Assembly (NCBI GenBank): GCA_003242885.1
Contig: QKMZ01000004.1
Coordinates: 62,001 to 126,000 of the forward strand
Length of the DNA: 64,000 nucleotides
Reading direction: 5' to 3'
Source of the DNA: Candidatus Melainabacteria bacterium
GTDB lineage: Bacteria > Cyanobacteriota > Vampirovibrionia > Obscuribacterales > Obscuribacteraceae
Position numbers and translations under genes: made by a program. Positions 1 to 8,690 of the stretch are shown here, in pieces (position 1 is the first letter of the stretch; every line of letters starts with the position of its first letter). The notes beneath the pieces were generated by a model that saw only the letters and a program-made list of their open reading frames with translations, was not told the DNA's origin and did no database searches.

Positions 1-693
1 ACGCTCCACATCGGAAAGTCCTCGCTCAATGGAGTTAGATGAAGGTACAAGTCCCTTTGCCACAGCGTTGGCGACGAACAAGCCTCTGCGCATTTCATTG
101 CGCTTGTTGGCCGAAACACTTACGTTGTCTCGCAATCCGGTGATAAGAAGCACATCGGCTTCCACTTTCGCACAATCGAAAAGCGTTCCCATCTCCACAA
201 TATTGAGCTGTAAATCGGCTCCAGTCGCTTTGAGGGCATGAGCAAATTGCATACCAGCTCCAAGAGGAGCATTTACTAAAAGAATGGTTTGCTGATGACG
301 CAAGTGAGAAACAATCTTCTCAACCACTGCACCATATTCAGTGGCAGGACTGGAAATGATAATTGCATCAGACTCGTAAAAAACCTTCTCGATGTCAGTC
401 TCTATACTTCTATAAGGGACTCTGCCGCGGAAGCTTCCAACGCTGGCGTGACGGGTTCTGATTTCAAATTCGGCAGGTACTTGCGCTGTTTTATTCAAAG
501 CACAAACACGAACTGAGTGACCATTTTGTGCTAGAAGGCATGAAACAGCAAAAGCCGCATCGCCGTCTATAAGCACGCTCATGCGTGTCGTGGTTGCAGG
601 ACTAATCTCTGCTTGCACAGAAACATAAGGCTTCGGAGCAATGCTCGTTACACTGCCGGCGCTGCTCGCTAAGTTAGCAGTCGAGATCAGCAT
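1..693 (-). CDS. opine/octopine dehydrogenase-like NAD(P)-binding protein, 3' part off the window
   Basis: The frame is open from an ATG at 693 to the first base of the window, giving 231 codons and no stop, so the C-terminus lies outside. A purine-rich AAAGGGG stands just upstream of the ATG. After about 35 unconserved residues comes a Rossmann-like start (SVLIDGDAAFAVSCLLAQNG), then a strand with PATEYGAVVEKIVSHL and a following NAPLGAGMQF and IVEMGTLF, the order of blocks seen in the N-terminal domain of NAD/NADP octopine-nopaline dehydrogenases. The glycine-rich loop is unusual (GDAAFA where GxGNxG is common). Family members reduce imines formed from an amino acid and a keto acid. The substrate cannot be read from this part, and the diagnostic C-terminal helical domain is missing. 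Confidence 0.6.
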   Translation of the reverse strand, partial: MLISTANLASSAGSVTSIAPKPYVSVQAEISPATTTRMSVLIDGDAAFAVSCLLAQNGHSVRVCALNKTAQVPAEFEIRTRHASVGSFRGRVPYRSIETDIEKVFYESDAIIISSPATEYGAVVEKIVSHLRHQQTILLVNAPLGAGMQFAHALKATGADLQLNIVEMGTLFDCAKVEADVLLITGLRDNVSVSANKRNEMRRGLFVANAVAKGLVPSSNSIERGLSDVER

Positions 694-1213
694 AAAAACC
701 CCTTTCTCTATCTCATACTCAGAACGCTATAACAGTGCGATTCTGAAACCCCGGAAATTGGCGCGAAGAATCCGGCACACAGCCCGCAACCAGGCCGGTA
801 CTTGATTTAATGCATGGCAATGAAACATCGCGCTTAACTCCACAAGTCTAAACGCGTCTAATGAGGATGACAACCCCTTCAGGCAAGGTTTAACCTCATT
901 TGTAATTTCTCGATCAGACCAAAATGCAACACCTTCGCATAAACACAAAGAGGTCCAAGAGTCGCCAAAGACGCCCCAGGGCGTATATACAAACGATCAA
1001 ATTACTCTGCGCTAAGAATTTTTCTGAAAGAGTCGAAATTCGCGTTTCATCTTTTCAAATCAACAGCCCGAGCCAGTTTCAATGAATATGTCGCAAATAT
1101 GCAATGAATTCGACGAATTTTGAACTTCGTAACCGAACGAACGGTCAAATGTTGATTCTTTATAAAAGCCGATTGGCTGGACCTTTCGTTTAATGTAACG
1201 CAAAGGGAAATTG
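694..1213. other. intergenic region, no gene seen
   Basis: About 520 bases between two minus-strand genes. A 73-codon minus-strand frame (727-948) has no ribosome binding site and no recognisable sequence. The region is AT-rich and should hold the promoter of the gene ending at base 1 and the 3' end of the panC operon transcript. I see no clear hairpin terminator. Confidence 0.5.
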
Positions 1214-2098
1214 TTAAAACATTTGCTTCAACTTTTGCGTGATTTTATTGGCCGCATTTTCGTCGATGCTTCCTTTGCGCAGAGCAAGATCCACTGTTTT
1301 CAATCCCAGAGCAGCATAAAGCCTTCTTTGCTCTTCTGAAGAATTTTGCATAGCTTGCATGTGTTTTTCCACAGTGACTTCATCACCACGCGCTATAGGT
1401 CCTGTAAGAGCAGCTTGTGGACCGATATTATCAATATTGCTCATAGTGGCAAATACAAGCGGTCTCAAAGCCTTCCAGGCGATCTCCTTCTCTACATTTG
1501 CCTGGACCATCATCTCAATGGCAGTATCCATTAGGGTTGACAGATAATTGCAGGCAACAACAGAAGCAGCATGATATATGGCTTTGCCTTCACCCGTGAT
1601 GGCATAAGACAAGTCTCCAATCAACGAAATTAATCGAGAGAGCTTCTCAATTGCTTCAGCGTCACCTTCCAAAAACCAGTGCGTACCTGTCTTTTCATCA
1701 ACTGCAGCGGCAACGGACGGATATGTATTCAATGGATGCGCAGAAGCAATAAATGCGCCACACAACGTCTTAGCGGGTTTCAAAACACTACTATCGAGCG
1801 CACCGCTCAAATGCGCAACTACAGTTCCTTTGCGAAAGGCGTCTTCCTCAGCGAGCTGTTTCGCCACCAATTCAATTGAATTGTCGCTTACCGAGATAAG
1901 CACAATATCGGCATGATGAGCAGCTTCCGCCATGCGCCACGCTTTTGCACCTTCCACCAACCGTGCGGACTCTTCGACTTTATCGAGATGGCGCCCACCC
2001 ATGTATATTTCGCGAATTCCGGCACGCCTAGCTGCAACAGCGATTGCAGTCCCGACCCTTCCAGGACCAATTACAGCCAGCGACTTGATTTCGTCCAT
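1214..2098 (-). CDS. Rossmann-like plus DUF2520 domain protein, probable reductase
   Basis: A 294-residue protein with an N-terminal NADP-binding fold (LAVIGPGRVGTAIAVAARRA, residues about 7-26) and a C-terminal helical DUF2520 half (HPLNTYPSV, then KAIYHAASVVACNYLSTL). This is the full length of the family. Its ATG overlaps the TGA of the upstream pantothenate synthetase gene (TGATG), so the two are translationally coupled. The family resembles ketopantoate reductase and pyrroline-5-carboxylate reductase in layout. With panC as operon partner, reduction of ketopantoate to pantoate is the likely job, but that is inference from context and no panE or panB gene is present in the window to test it. 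Confidence 0.8.
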   Translation of the reverse strand: MDEIKSLAVIGPGRVGTAIAVAARRAGIREIYMGGRHLDKVEESARLVEGAKAWRMAEAAHHADIVLISVSDNSIELVAKQLAEEDAFRKGTVVAHLSGALDSSVLKPAKTLCGAFIASAHPLNTYPSVAAAVDEKTGTHWFLEGDAEAIEKLSRLISLIGDLSYAITGEGKAIYHAASVVACNYLSTLMDTAIEMMVQANVEKEIAWKALRPLVFATMSNIDNIGPQAALTGPIARGDEVTVEKHMQAMQNSSEEQRRLYAALGLKTVDLALRKGSIDENAANKITQKLKQMF

Positions 2099-2964
2099 CA
2101 GCGTGCCACGACATTATCAATCAGACGCACGCTCTTCAGTTTTGCCGCTAGCAAAATGACCGTCGGCAATTCAAATTGAGTTGCAGGCAGGAAAGTCTCA
2201 CCATGCCTCGCTTCCAAATACTGCAGCTCAACACCTTCCAAAGCCAGCAAGTCATTGCGGCCTTTTTCCAGAGCCGCTTCCAGACTCAACTGTCCAGATT
2301 GCGCCGAGTCTTTTACAAAATTGAGCGTGCGATTTAACAGCGGCGCCACTTTTCTTTCTGCATCGGAAAGATAAACATTGCGGCTGCTGAGCGCTAATCC
2401 GTCGTTCTCGCGAACAGTCGCAACCGGAGTGACCTGAATCGGCAAATTCAAATCATGCACCATGCGTTTTACGACCAGCAATTGTTGATAGTCTTTTTCC
2501 CCAAAGAAGGCAGCTTCAGGAAGAACAATATTGAAAAGTTTGGCCACAACGGTGGCAACGCCGACAAAAAAACCGGGGCGGAAATGTCCTTCGAGACAAT
2601 CAGCCAGTTCTGTCGGAGGCATGACCCTGGTGACCCCCTCGCGGCCTTCGGGATACATCTCCTTTTCATTAGGAAAAAAGACGGCGTCCACGCCTTCCTG
2701 ACTCATCAGTTCGAGGTCGCGATCAAAAGTGCGCGGATATTTTCCAAAATCCTCGTGAGGGGCAAACTGTAACGGATTGACGAAAATCGAAGCAATAACT
2801 CTGTCGCATTCTTTGCGTGCAGCGCGCATAAGCGACAAATGCCCTTCATGAAGAGCGCCCATCGTTGGCACAAAACCAACTCTTTCTCCGGCGACACTGG
2901 CAGCGCGGCGCCAGAGGCGAACTGCATCTATGCTGTCGAGCACTTGCGTTTTCACAGGCGACAT
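2098..2964 (-). CDS. panC: pantothenate synthetase
   Basis: Joins pantoate and beta-alanine with ATP to make pantothenate, the vitamin precursor of coenzyme A, in the cytoplasm. The protein (288 residues from the ATG at 2964) shows the family signatures in order: FVPTMGALHEGHLSLM near the N-terminus with the HIGH-like ATP site, SIFVNPLQF, FGEKDYQQL, and the SSRNVYL motif in the KMSKS-like region. An in-frame GTG eight codons upstream is also possible; the ATG is preferred because it is preceded by GGAAA and starts at the usual distance from the first motif. It heads a two-gene operon with the DUF2520 protein. Five 11-bp repeats lie about 130-185 bases upstream. Confidence 0.95.
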   Translation of the reverse strand: MSPVKTQVLDSIDAVRLWRRAASVAGERVGFVPTMGALHEGHLSLMRAARKECDRVIASIFVNPLQFAPHEDFGKYPRTFDRDLELMSQEGVDAVFFPNEKEMYPEGREGVTRVMPPTELADCLEGHFRPGFFVGVATVVAKLFNIVLPEAAFFGEKDYQQLLVVKRMVHDLNLPIQVTPVATVRENDGLALSSRNVYLSDAERKVAPLLNRTLNFVKDSAQSGQLSLEAALEKGRNDLLALEGVELQYLEARHGETFLPATQFELPTVILLAAKLKSVRLIDNVVAR

Positions 2965-3091
2965 TGCATTTTCCAAAATCAAAACCACCTCTCGGCAAGA
3001 CCGGAAAGTCAGTTATACCAAGTCAGCTATTGTCCTTCACCGAGCGCAATTACTCAAGTATCGACCGAGACGCACTCAAAACGGGACCAGA

Positions 3092-3148
3092 CGCGCTTGA
3101 GACCCCTTTGAGGCGCGTTTGAGACGCGTTTGAGAGGCACGCTTGAGA
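3092..3148. repeat. 11-bp tandem repeats ending TTGAG
   Basis: TTGAG occurs at 3097, 3108, 3119, 3130 and 3143, in units like ACGCGTTTGAG. The spacing is 11, 11, 11 and 13 bases, so the copies lie on one face of the helix. They sit in the 5' region of the panC operon (minus strand). Confidence 0.6.
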
Positions 3149-3330
3149 CTCGTTAAAAAGGCGCTCAACGGCGAAAGCAAGTCCGGTGGGAGGGACTGGC
3201 CCTTTGCCCAAACAAGAAGTGGAACGACCGTTCAAGAAATCGGAGTGATGGGCTGTCATCACTCCCACAGTCAATCTACCGGCGACTTATGATGAAACTG
3301 TGACTGAACTCTGGCACAGGAAAAATAAAC

Positions 3331-3360
3331 ACAAAAAAGCCGGCTTACCGCCGGCTTTCT
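3331..3360 (-). terminator. Rho-independent terminator of the desaturase gene
   Basis: AAAGCCGGC (3336-3344) and GCCGGCTTT (3350-3358) form a perfect stem with a 5-base loop. Read on the minus strand it is followed by a run of T, 45 bases after the desaturase stop. Confidence 0.85.
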
Positions 3361-3403
3361 GAATCTTTGATGGAGTTCGAAACTCCAAATTATGCAACCC
3401 GCC

Positions 3404-4264
3404 TCAGGAAGCCCGTACGCGAGCCCGTTTGCGCTTGCGCGATGTAACGTCGATCGGACGATGTGCCGGGACTTTGCCTGCACGCGCCTGGATCAACTGG
3501 CGCTTCATTGATGCGCGGTACAGCTGGTAGTGGGTAGCTACATTCATGCGTGTTACAAGCTTGAACTTGTGCATGGTTTTGATGATCAGCCAGGAAAGGT
3601 CGAATTCCCAAGGCATCATGCCGGTTCTGGCAGAACCAGGTGAAGCATGGTGATTGTTGTGCCAACCTTCGCCCATGGCGAGAAGTCCAACCCACCAGAC
3701 ATTTACGCTGTCGTCATCACTGGCGTAGAGCTTGTAACCGAGAGCCGGCAGGTGGCAAACTACGTTGAGCATCAGCGGAATAGTCAGTACGGCAAAACCT
3801 GCGAGCAAACTTGCCAAAGCAACTTGCCAGCCGAACAGCGCCCAGAGTATGCCTCTAAAGCCGAAGCCGATTGCGAAGGACAAAGCATGACCAGCAGGCA
3901 AATTGCCGCCGCATTCCATAAATCTATAAATCGGATCTTTGAACAAATCTTTGCACTGGGTGTGCGGATCGAGATGCGGCAAGTATTCCTTTTCACTTAA
4001 CCAACCAGTGAGGGAATACATCAAACCGTTGCGCGGTGAGTGAGGATCCTTTTCGGTGTCGGTCCAGCGGTGGTGCGCGCGGTGAATAGTAGCCCACCAG
4101 ATTGGTGAACCTTCAAACGCCAGCAAGCCCATAAAAACCCAGAAGTACTCGACCGGCTTCGGGCACGTGAATGATCTGTGCGAAAGAAGACGGTGATAGC
4201 CAATCGTGATTCCACAAGCATGGAGTACGTAGCTGACTAAGAAGACTGTGATAAATTCCAGCAT
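3404..4264 (-). CDS. acyl-CoA/acyl-lipid desaturase (delta-9 type)
   Basis: Membrane di-iron enzyme that inserts a double bond into fatty acyl chains. The 286-residue protein has the three histidine boxes of the family: HRLLSH at residues 24-29, HRAHH near residue 63 and HNNHH near residue 203, separated by hydrophobic stretches that would make about four membrane segments. The C-terminus is very basic (RKRKRARVRAS). GAGG lies six bases before the ATG. A terminator follows. A gene for an Arc-like protein sits immediately upstream on the same strand, 22 bases away, so the two may be cotranscribed. The position of the double bond and the acyl carrier cannot be read from the sequence. Confidence 0.9.
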   Translation of the reverse strand: MLEFITVFLVSYVLHACGITIGYHRLLSHRSFTCPKPVEYFWVFMGLLAFEGSPIWWATIHRAHHRWTDTEKDPHSPRNGLMYSLTGWLSEKEYLPHLDPHTQCKDLFKDPIYRFMECGGNLPAGHALSFAIGFGFRGILWALFGWQVALASLLAGFAVLTIPLMLNVVCHLPALGYKLYASDDDSVNVWWVGLLAMGEGWHNNHHASPGSARTGMMPWEFDLSWLIIKTMHKFKLVTRMNVATHYQLYRASMKRQLIQARAGKVPAHRPIDVTSRKRKRARVRAS

Positions 4265-4286
4265 TAATGACCTCGATCCGAATTAC

Positions 4287-4880
4287 TCAGCGATACAGCG
4301 CTGACTCTGGGCGACCTCTCCGAATGTCCTGGCTCTTTTCATCCTGGGAGACATATTTGTCGACCCAATTGTCGGTCATGAGAAGGTCCAGCAATTGCTC
4401 AAGCGTTTCAGGCACTTCAGCGACTTGCAGGACCCTGCGTCCGTCGTTTTCCGGACCAGGGTACTGATTCCACACAAGCCGGTCTGCTTCCATACCTCGC
4501 TTGGTGTAGTAACTAAGCAAAGCCAAACCAACTTCTTTCGACACTTGACCCTTATCCTTCACTTGCCAATCTCGAAGGATAGTTCGTCCAATGCCAATCA
4601 AATAATATGCTCTTTCCTTTTCAAATTTCGGCTCATCTATAAAATAAGCCCAAGTAGTTTCATCTATGTTGTCAATATAAGGCTCGCAACGTATCTGGAA
4701 AAGGCGCCCTGACGCGGATGTCAGTGACGTCGGACCGAAGCCCGAATTCATCAAATGAATCTCCATAACTCGCAACAGATGAGCATTAAAGCTTATGCCC
4801 TTCTTATCAGCCTGAAGCTGGAGGCGCTTTCGGTATTCATCCGGGATGCGAAGGCTAATATTTGAAGTCTTTTCAGCCAT
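4287..4880 (-). CDS. Arc-type ribbon-helix-helix protein with unknown C-terminal domain
   Basis: Residues about 5-45 (NISLRIPDEYRKRLQLQADK and what follows) match the Arc/MetJ ribbon-helix-helix fold with the typical beta strand and two helices, a DNA-binding dimer. The remaining 150 residues are unlike any family I recognise; they include RAYYLIGIGRTILRDWQ and look globular. No clear ribosome binding site precedes the ATG. The gene reads toward the desaturase, 22 bases downstream, and diverges from the large secreted protease gene at 5056, so it could regulate either; this is inference. Confidence 0.7.
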   Translation of the reverse strand: MAEKTSNISLRIPDEYRKRLQLQADKKGISFNAHLLRVMEIHLMNSGFGPTSLTSASGRLFQIRCEPYIDNIDETTWAYFIDEPKFEKERAYYLIGIGRTILRDWQVKDKGQVSKEVGLALLSYYTKRGMEADRLVWNQYPGPENDGRRVLQVAEVPETLEQLLDLLMTDNWVDKYVSQDEKSQDIRRGRPESALYR

Positions 4881-5055
4881 ATTGTAGTTGCTTGATTACA
4901 AATTGCAGTCAAGTCACTATAGCACTTTTCCGGAGACGGTGCTCCAGGTAAACGGAAAAGTACATATAACTAATGAAGTGTGAAAGTATATCGATAGATG
5001 CACTCGGTTGCCACGGGTAAATCTAATGGGGAACTAGAAAAAAGGTTTGATTTCG

Positions 5056-7524
5056 ATGGTTAAGTACCGTATTCGGCGAGCTGGTGCTCTTTTAGTTTTT
5101 GTCTCTTTACTTGTCAGCACCTCCACTCCTCCTGTTTGGTCCGCCCAGGACAAACAGGAAGCATTCAACTCAGCAGACACGAGCAGCGCCACGAAGCATC
5201 GCTCGACTACGCCGATCAACGTAAAGGAGCTCTCCAAGCAGATTTTGGACGCTTACGGCGGTTACGCCAAAATGAAAGAGCTGGACGCAATGGCTTTCAA
5301 AAGCGTTGGTGATTTAAAACAGTTCTCCACCATTTCAGGCGCTTGCAATAATTTTGAAACTGAGACCATCTCCAAAGGCGAGATGATGCGCTCGAAAATC
5401 GAGTTGATGGGTCAACCGATGGTCACCGGATATGATGGCAAGCAGTGTTGGATTCAGCAAGGGGAGCATGTTTTTCCGGCCGATGAAACCACGACTCAAA
5501 GAATCGTCGAAGAAGTAAAACACGGCATGGTGCTGCTTCTCAAACTGGGCGAACCGAATGCACGAATCGAAGCAGCGGATAGAAGGGAAGTGAACGGACG
5601 CCCTTGCTCAGGCTTGAAGATTTATGCGGAAGATGGCAAACCATCAACCTTTTACGCTGACGACGAAACGCATTTGATCTTGCGCAGCGACTATATGGGC
5701 ACCGACCTAGAACAAGGTATTGCCTCCTCAAAAATATGCGAGTACAAGGACAATCGACCAATCCTCGGTTCTGTAATGCCTTATCACATCACAGAATTCA
5801 GCAACGACAAGAAGTCTGCCGAAACCGATATCAAATCTATCGCGCAGGTAGATGTCGAAGATTCAATTTTCAGCATCCCTACGGAAAGACCGATCGCCAG
5901 GCTAAAAAAAGGCCCTGTAACAATTCCATTTGAATATCTGTCCAATGAAATTGTGGTGCGCGTCACGCTCAATGACAGTCAAACTTTGAGATTCCTGGTA
6001 GATACAGGCGCCACACAAAGCATTCTCGATCAAGATGTAGCGGGCACTTTAGGAAAGTTCAAGGCTTCCAATATTTCCATGACCACGGGCGCAGGCAGCG
6101 TGGCAATGAATTACATGAACTTGGAAAAAGTTGCTTTGGGAGATGTTTCACTTAGCAATGTCCCCTTTGCCGTAACCAGCCTGGCTAGCTTCGATCACTT
6201 GATCGGTGCACGCCCGGCCGGATTGATCGGTGCCAATATTTTGAAGCGATTTTTGATTACTTTCGATTACGAGAAAAAGACACTTACACTGCGAGATCCC
6301 TCAGAGACACCGGATTTGACGAATGTTGAAATCGTCAAGACAAAACCCGCTCTGGGCGTTTCTGGTTTGGCCGTGGAAGGTATCTTGGACGGTGCTGTAC
6401 CTGTAACATGCCTGGTGGACACAGGAGCTGCATTCAACAATATTTCCGAAGGCGTAGTCAAATCAATTTTGCCAAGCTCTCTTCTTCCCATGGGTGACGT
6501 TCTCGGATTAGATGGTCGGCGCATAAAAACCAGCTCTGTAAGGTTCAACAACATCAAGCTGGGACCGATTTCGGTCAACAACCCAGTCTTCTCTGTAGCC
6601 TCACAGAATGCAGCAGTGCCGGCAGGAATATTTTCCGGAGGCACTAAATTAGCCGTGTTAGGCAATCCATTTTGGAGCCGCTATCGCATGACCGTAGATT
6701 ACCGCGGTCAAAGATTACTTTTAGAGACCACTCCCGAAAAGCGCAAGGCGAACGAGTTGACGTCCCGCATGGAAGCTATTCTGCAGCAGCAGCTTAACCA
6801 CCCCGATACCACATCCAGTACCAACAATATCAAAGCAGTCTTGCGAGTCGCAGAGGACGCAAAAGACCTGGGCTTTCCGACCATAGAAGCCCTGGCCAAG
6901 GCAAGTTCTGCCGCCATCGAATGGGATGTAGCGGCAGCTAAAAAGGACACCGAAGGGCAGGAAATTGCCTTGAAGCGTTTTGACGACGCGATGAAACTAG
7001 CCGAGAGTACACATGACGCGAAAGTGCAAGCACAAGTCGCATCGATCATGAGCATGTCTCGCTTGAAACACGCAAAGTCTCAAGAAGACTTTGTTGCGTC
7101 GAGAAAGACACTTGGTGCGGCTGCAAAGCTAGGTCCGACCGAGCCACTAGTAATGGTGGCAGCCGGTTTGATTCTGGTGCAGTTGAACCACAACGATATG
7201 GCCGAAAAGGTGTTCAACCAGGCACTCACATTGGAGCCTACAAACTGGCAAGGACTCTGGGCTAAATACCGACTGGCGACAGCAACAGGACAAACGGACG
7301 TCGCCAGGTTGGTCGCCGAGCAATTGCGACACTATTACCCACAGGCTGACGAAGTAAAAGCACTGAGTACGAAAAAAGTCCAAGCCAAACCAGCCGCATC
7401 TGCCGGAGCTACAAGGTTTGACATGAAGAGCAAACCGATTGACACAAAACCGCCAGTTGCAAAGCCAAAAACAAACACAGTACCAGCGAAGAGATCGCCA
7501 GTACCGGGATTTATAACACGTTAG
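5056..7524 (+). CDS. exported protein with two retropepsin-like aspartyl protease domains and TPR-like tail
   Basis: An 822-residue protein. The ATG at 5056 has AAAGG ten bases upstream; a TTG at 5047 is too close to it. An N-terminal signal sequence (basic residues, then LLVFVSLLVSTSTPPVWSA) predicts export. Residues about 50-280 resemble an outer-membrane lipoprotein-sorting fold. Two aspartyl protease domains follow: FLVDTGATQS with Asp316, and CLVDTGAAFN with Asp455, each followed by a hydrophobic LIGANIL or VLGNPFW block typical of the bacterial gag-asp/retropepsin family. In a retropepsin each domain gives one catalytic aspartate, so two domains in one chain could form one pepsin-like active site. 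The last 250 residues are helical with a TPR-like repeat (AEKVFNQALTLEPTNWQGLW) and a Lys/Pro-rich tail. Confidence 0.8.
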   Translation: MVKYRIRRAGALLVFVSLLVSTSTPPVWSAQDKQEAFNSADTSSATKHRSTTPINVKELSKQILDAYGGYAKMKELDAMAFKSVGDLKQFSTISGACNNFETETISKGEMMRSKIELMGQPMVTGYDGKQCWIQQGEHVFPADETTTQRIVEEVKHGMVLLLKLGEPNARIEAADRREVNGRPCSGLKIYAEDGKPSTFYADDETHLILRSDYMGTDLEQGIASSKICEYKDNRPILGSVMPYHITEFSNDKKSAETDIKSIAQVDVEDSIFSIPTERPIARLKKGPVTIPFEYLSNEIVVRVTLNDSQTLRFLVDTGATQSILDQDVAGTLGKFKASNISMTTGAGSVAMNYMNLEKVALGDVSLSNVPFAVTSLASFDHLIGARPAGLIGANILKRFLITFDYEKKTLTLRDPSETPDLTNVEIVKTKPALGVSGLAVEGILDGAVPVTCLVDTGAAFNNISEGVVKSILPSSLLPMGDVLGLDGRRIKTSSVRFNNIKLGPISVNNPVFSVASQNAAVPAGIFSGGTKLAVLGNPFWSRYRMTVDYRGQRLLLETTPEKRKANELTSRMEAILQQQLNHPDTTSSTNNIKAVLRVAEDAKDLGFPTIEALAKASSAAIEWDVAAAKKDTEGQEIALKRFDDAMKLAESTHDAKVQAQVASIMSMSRLKHAKSQEDFVASRKTLGAAAKLGPTEPLVMVAAGLILVQLNHNDMAEKVFNQALTLEPTNWQGLWAKYRLATATGQTDVARLVAEQLRHYYPQADEVKALSTKKVQAKPAASAGATRFDMKSKPIDTKPPVAKPKTNTVPAKRSPVPGFITR

Positions 7525-7550
7525 CGCCGGCCAAAGTTTCGCGAGGAGAC

Positions 7551-7967
7551 TTAAGCGTTAGCTGTTTCTGGTTGTGCAATCTTCACAACCTGGAAAGGAA
7601 GGCTGCCGATTTCTCTCTCTTCAACTTCCAGAGTGACTCTGTATGAGCCTTCCGATGGGAAGATCAAACCAGTGAAGGCACTCATCACTTTGTGGGTACT
7701 TTCACCGTTTGTAAGCGGCTCTACTTGTGCGACAGGCGAGGCTGTTATGACAGTGCCGCGCGCATCAAGCACTTTGAACTGATACTTGAATTGACTGCTC
7801 GAGGCCGACAATTGAGCGAAGGCATAAAGCAATGGAATAAGTGTGGGGAATGATTGAGAGCTGATGCCGTTGTGAATGTTGATCAGCGAAATAGCATCGC
7901 GACGCAGCACATCCTGCAAAACGCGCTCACAGAGTAAAATACCGAGTAGCTGGGGAGCGTTGCTCAT
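7551..7967 (-). CDS. DUF6941-like protein
   Basis: A 138-residue protein starting at ATG 7967, with AAAGGTGA five bases upstream. It begins SNAPQLLGILLCERVLQDV and has the pattern of small beta-sandwich proteins annotated as DUF6941 (a start with a cysteine in a LCERV block, then INIHNGISSQSFPTL and an alternating-strand body). It has no signal peptide or membrane segment. It is convergent with the protease gene, whose stop is 26 bases away. Function unknown. Confidence 0.65.
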   Translation of the reverse strand: MSNAPQLLGILLCERVLQDVLRRDAISLINIHNGISSQSFPTLIPLLYAFAQLSASSSQFKYQFKVLDARGTVITASPVAQVEPLTNGESTHKVMSAFTGLIFPSEGSYRVTLEVEEREIGSLPFQVVKIAQPETANA

Positions 7968-8123
7968 TATTGTCACCTTTAGGCTCGAATTTGGAACGAC
8001 CCAGCCTTTCGCCAGATGGACGCTCCGCCAAAACAGAAAACAGATTATAGCGGCATAAGGGCAGAGACTGGCCAAACCGTCCGAGATCGTAAAGCAGGTA
8101 TCCACGTGTTAGACCCAGAGCGC

Positions 8124-8225
8124 ATGACTTTCCTAGACTGGTTTTTGCTTGTATTCGGCTTGGTTTTGGCTGTCTTTTTTGTGTGCCGCTGGCTAGACCT
8201 CAACTATCCGACTGCCGTTTTCTAA
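8124..8225 (+). CDS. possible 33-residue membrane protein
   Basis: An ATG at 8124 opens a short frame coding FLDWFLLVFGLVLAVFFVCR followed by a short polar tail, a single hydrophobic segment. The Shine-Dalgarno is weak (CAGAG). It lies between a divergent gene and a long intergenic region. Listed only because the translation is a clean transmembrane helix. Confidence 0.3.
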   Translation: MTFLDWFLLVFGLVLAVFFVCRWLDLNYPTAVF

Positions 8226-8690
8226 GGCGGTTTGTTCTCACCGCTCTATTTTCAAAACCTCAGATGTGCAGCCGCTTATCAAGCACTAAACAGCTGGCGC
8301 GGCTAGTTAGCTCTTGTCTTGCTGCCGCCCTCTTTCGGTTGACAAAGACTTTGCGCGACCCATGATCAAGTTTCACCAAACCGTCAAAACTCCCGCAGTC
8401 ACAAGCTTCTGCGGAGATACTTAACTCGCGCTTAGTTCTAGTGAGAACGTTTTTTAATACTCTTGAATTCAAGAATAGATGTTGGTTAGTTTTTTCAAGT
8501 TTCCATTTATTCCAAATCTCCACCTGAACAAACTTCAGATTCAAACTCTGAACTAAGCAGCTATCAAGATGCGCGACCTTAATGTGCTTTCAAAGAGCTC
8601 ATGAGTGGCGCGCGTCTTTCTGTAAGTGATGCATCTCGTCTGAGGTGCATCTATCTCGTTTCGCTAACTAACTGAACGGAGAAATCCAGT
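8226..8690. other. intergenic region before the CoaE-fusion gene
   Basis: About 465 bases, AT-rich compared with the following gene. A TTGACA at 8339-8344 could be a -35 box but no good -10 box is at 17 bases. A 94-codon minus-strand frame (8260-8544) begins with TTG without a ribosome binding site and is not accepted. Confidence 0.4.

Noticed and set aside
727-948. 73-codon minus-strand frame
   Set aside because: No ribosome binding site, no protein features and position just beyond another gene's promoter region.
8260-8544. 94-codon minus-strand frame
   Set aside because: TTG start without ribosome binding site; no family features; AT-rich leader DNA.
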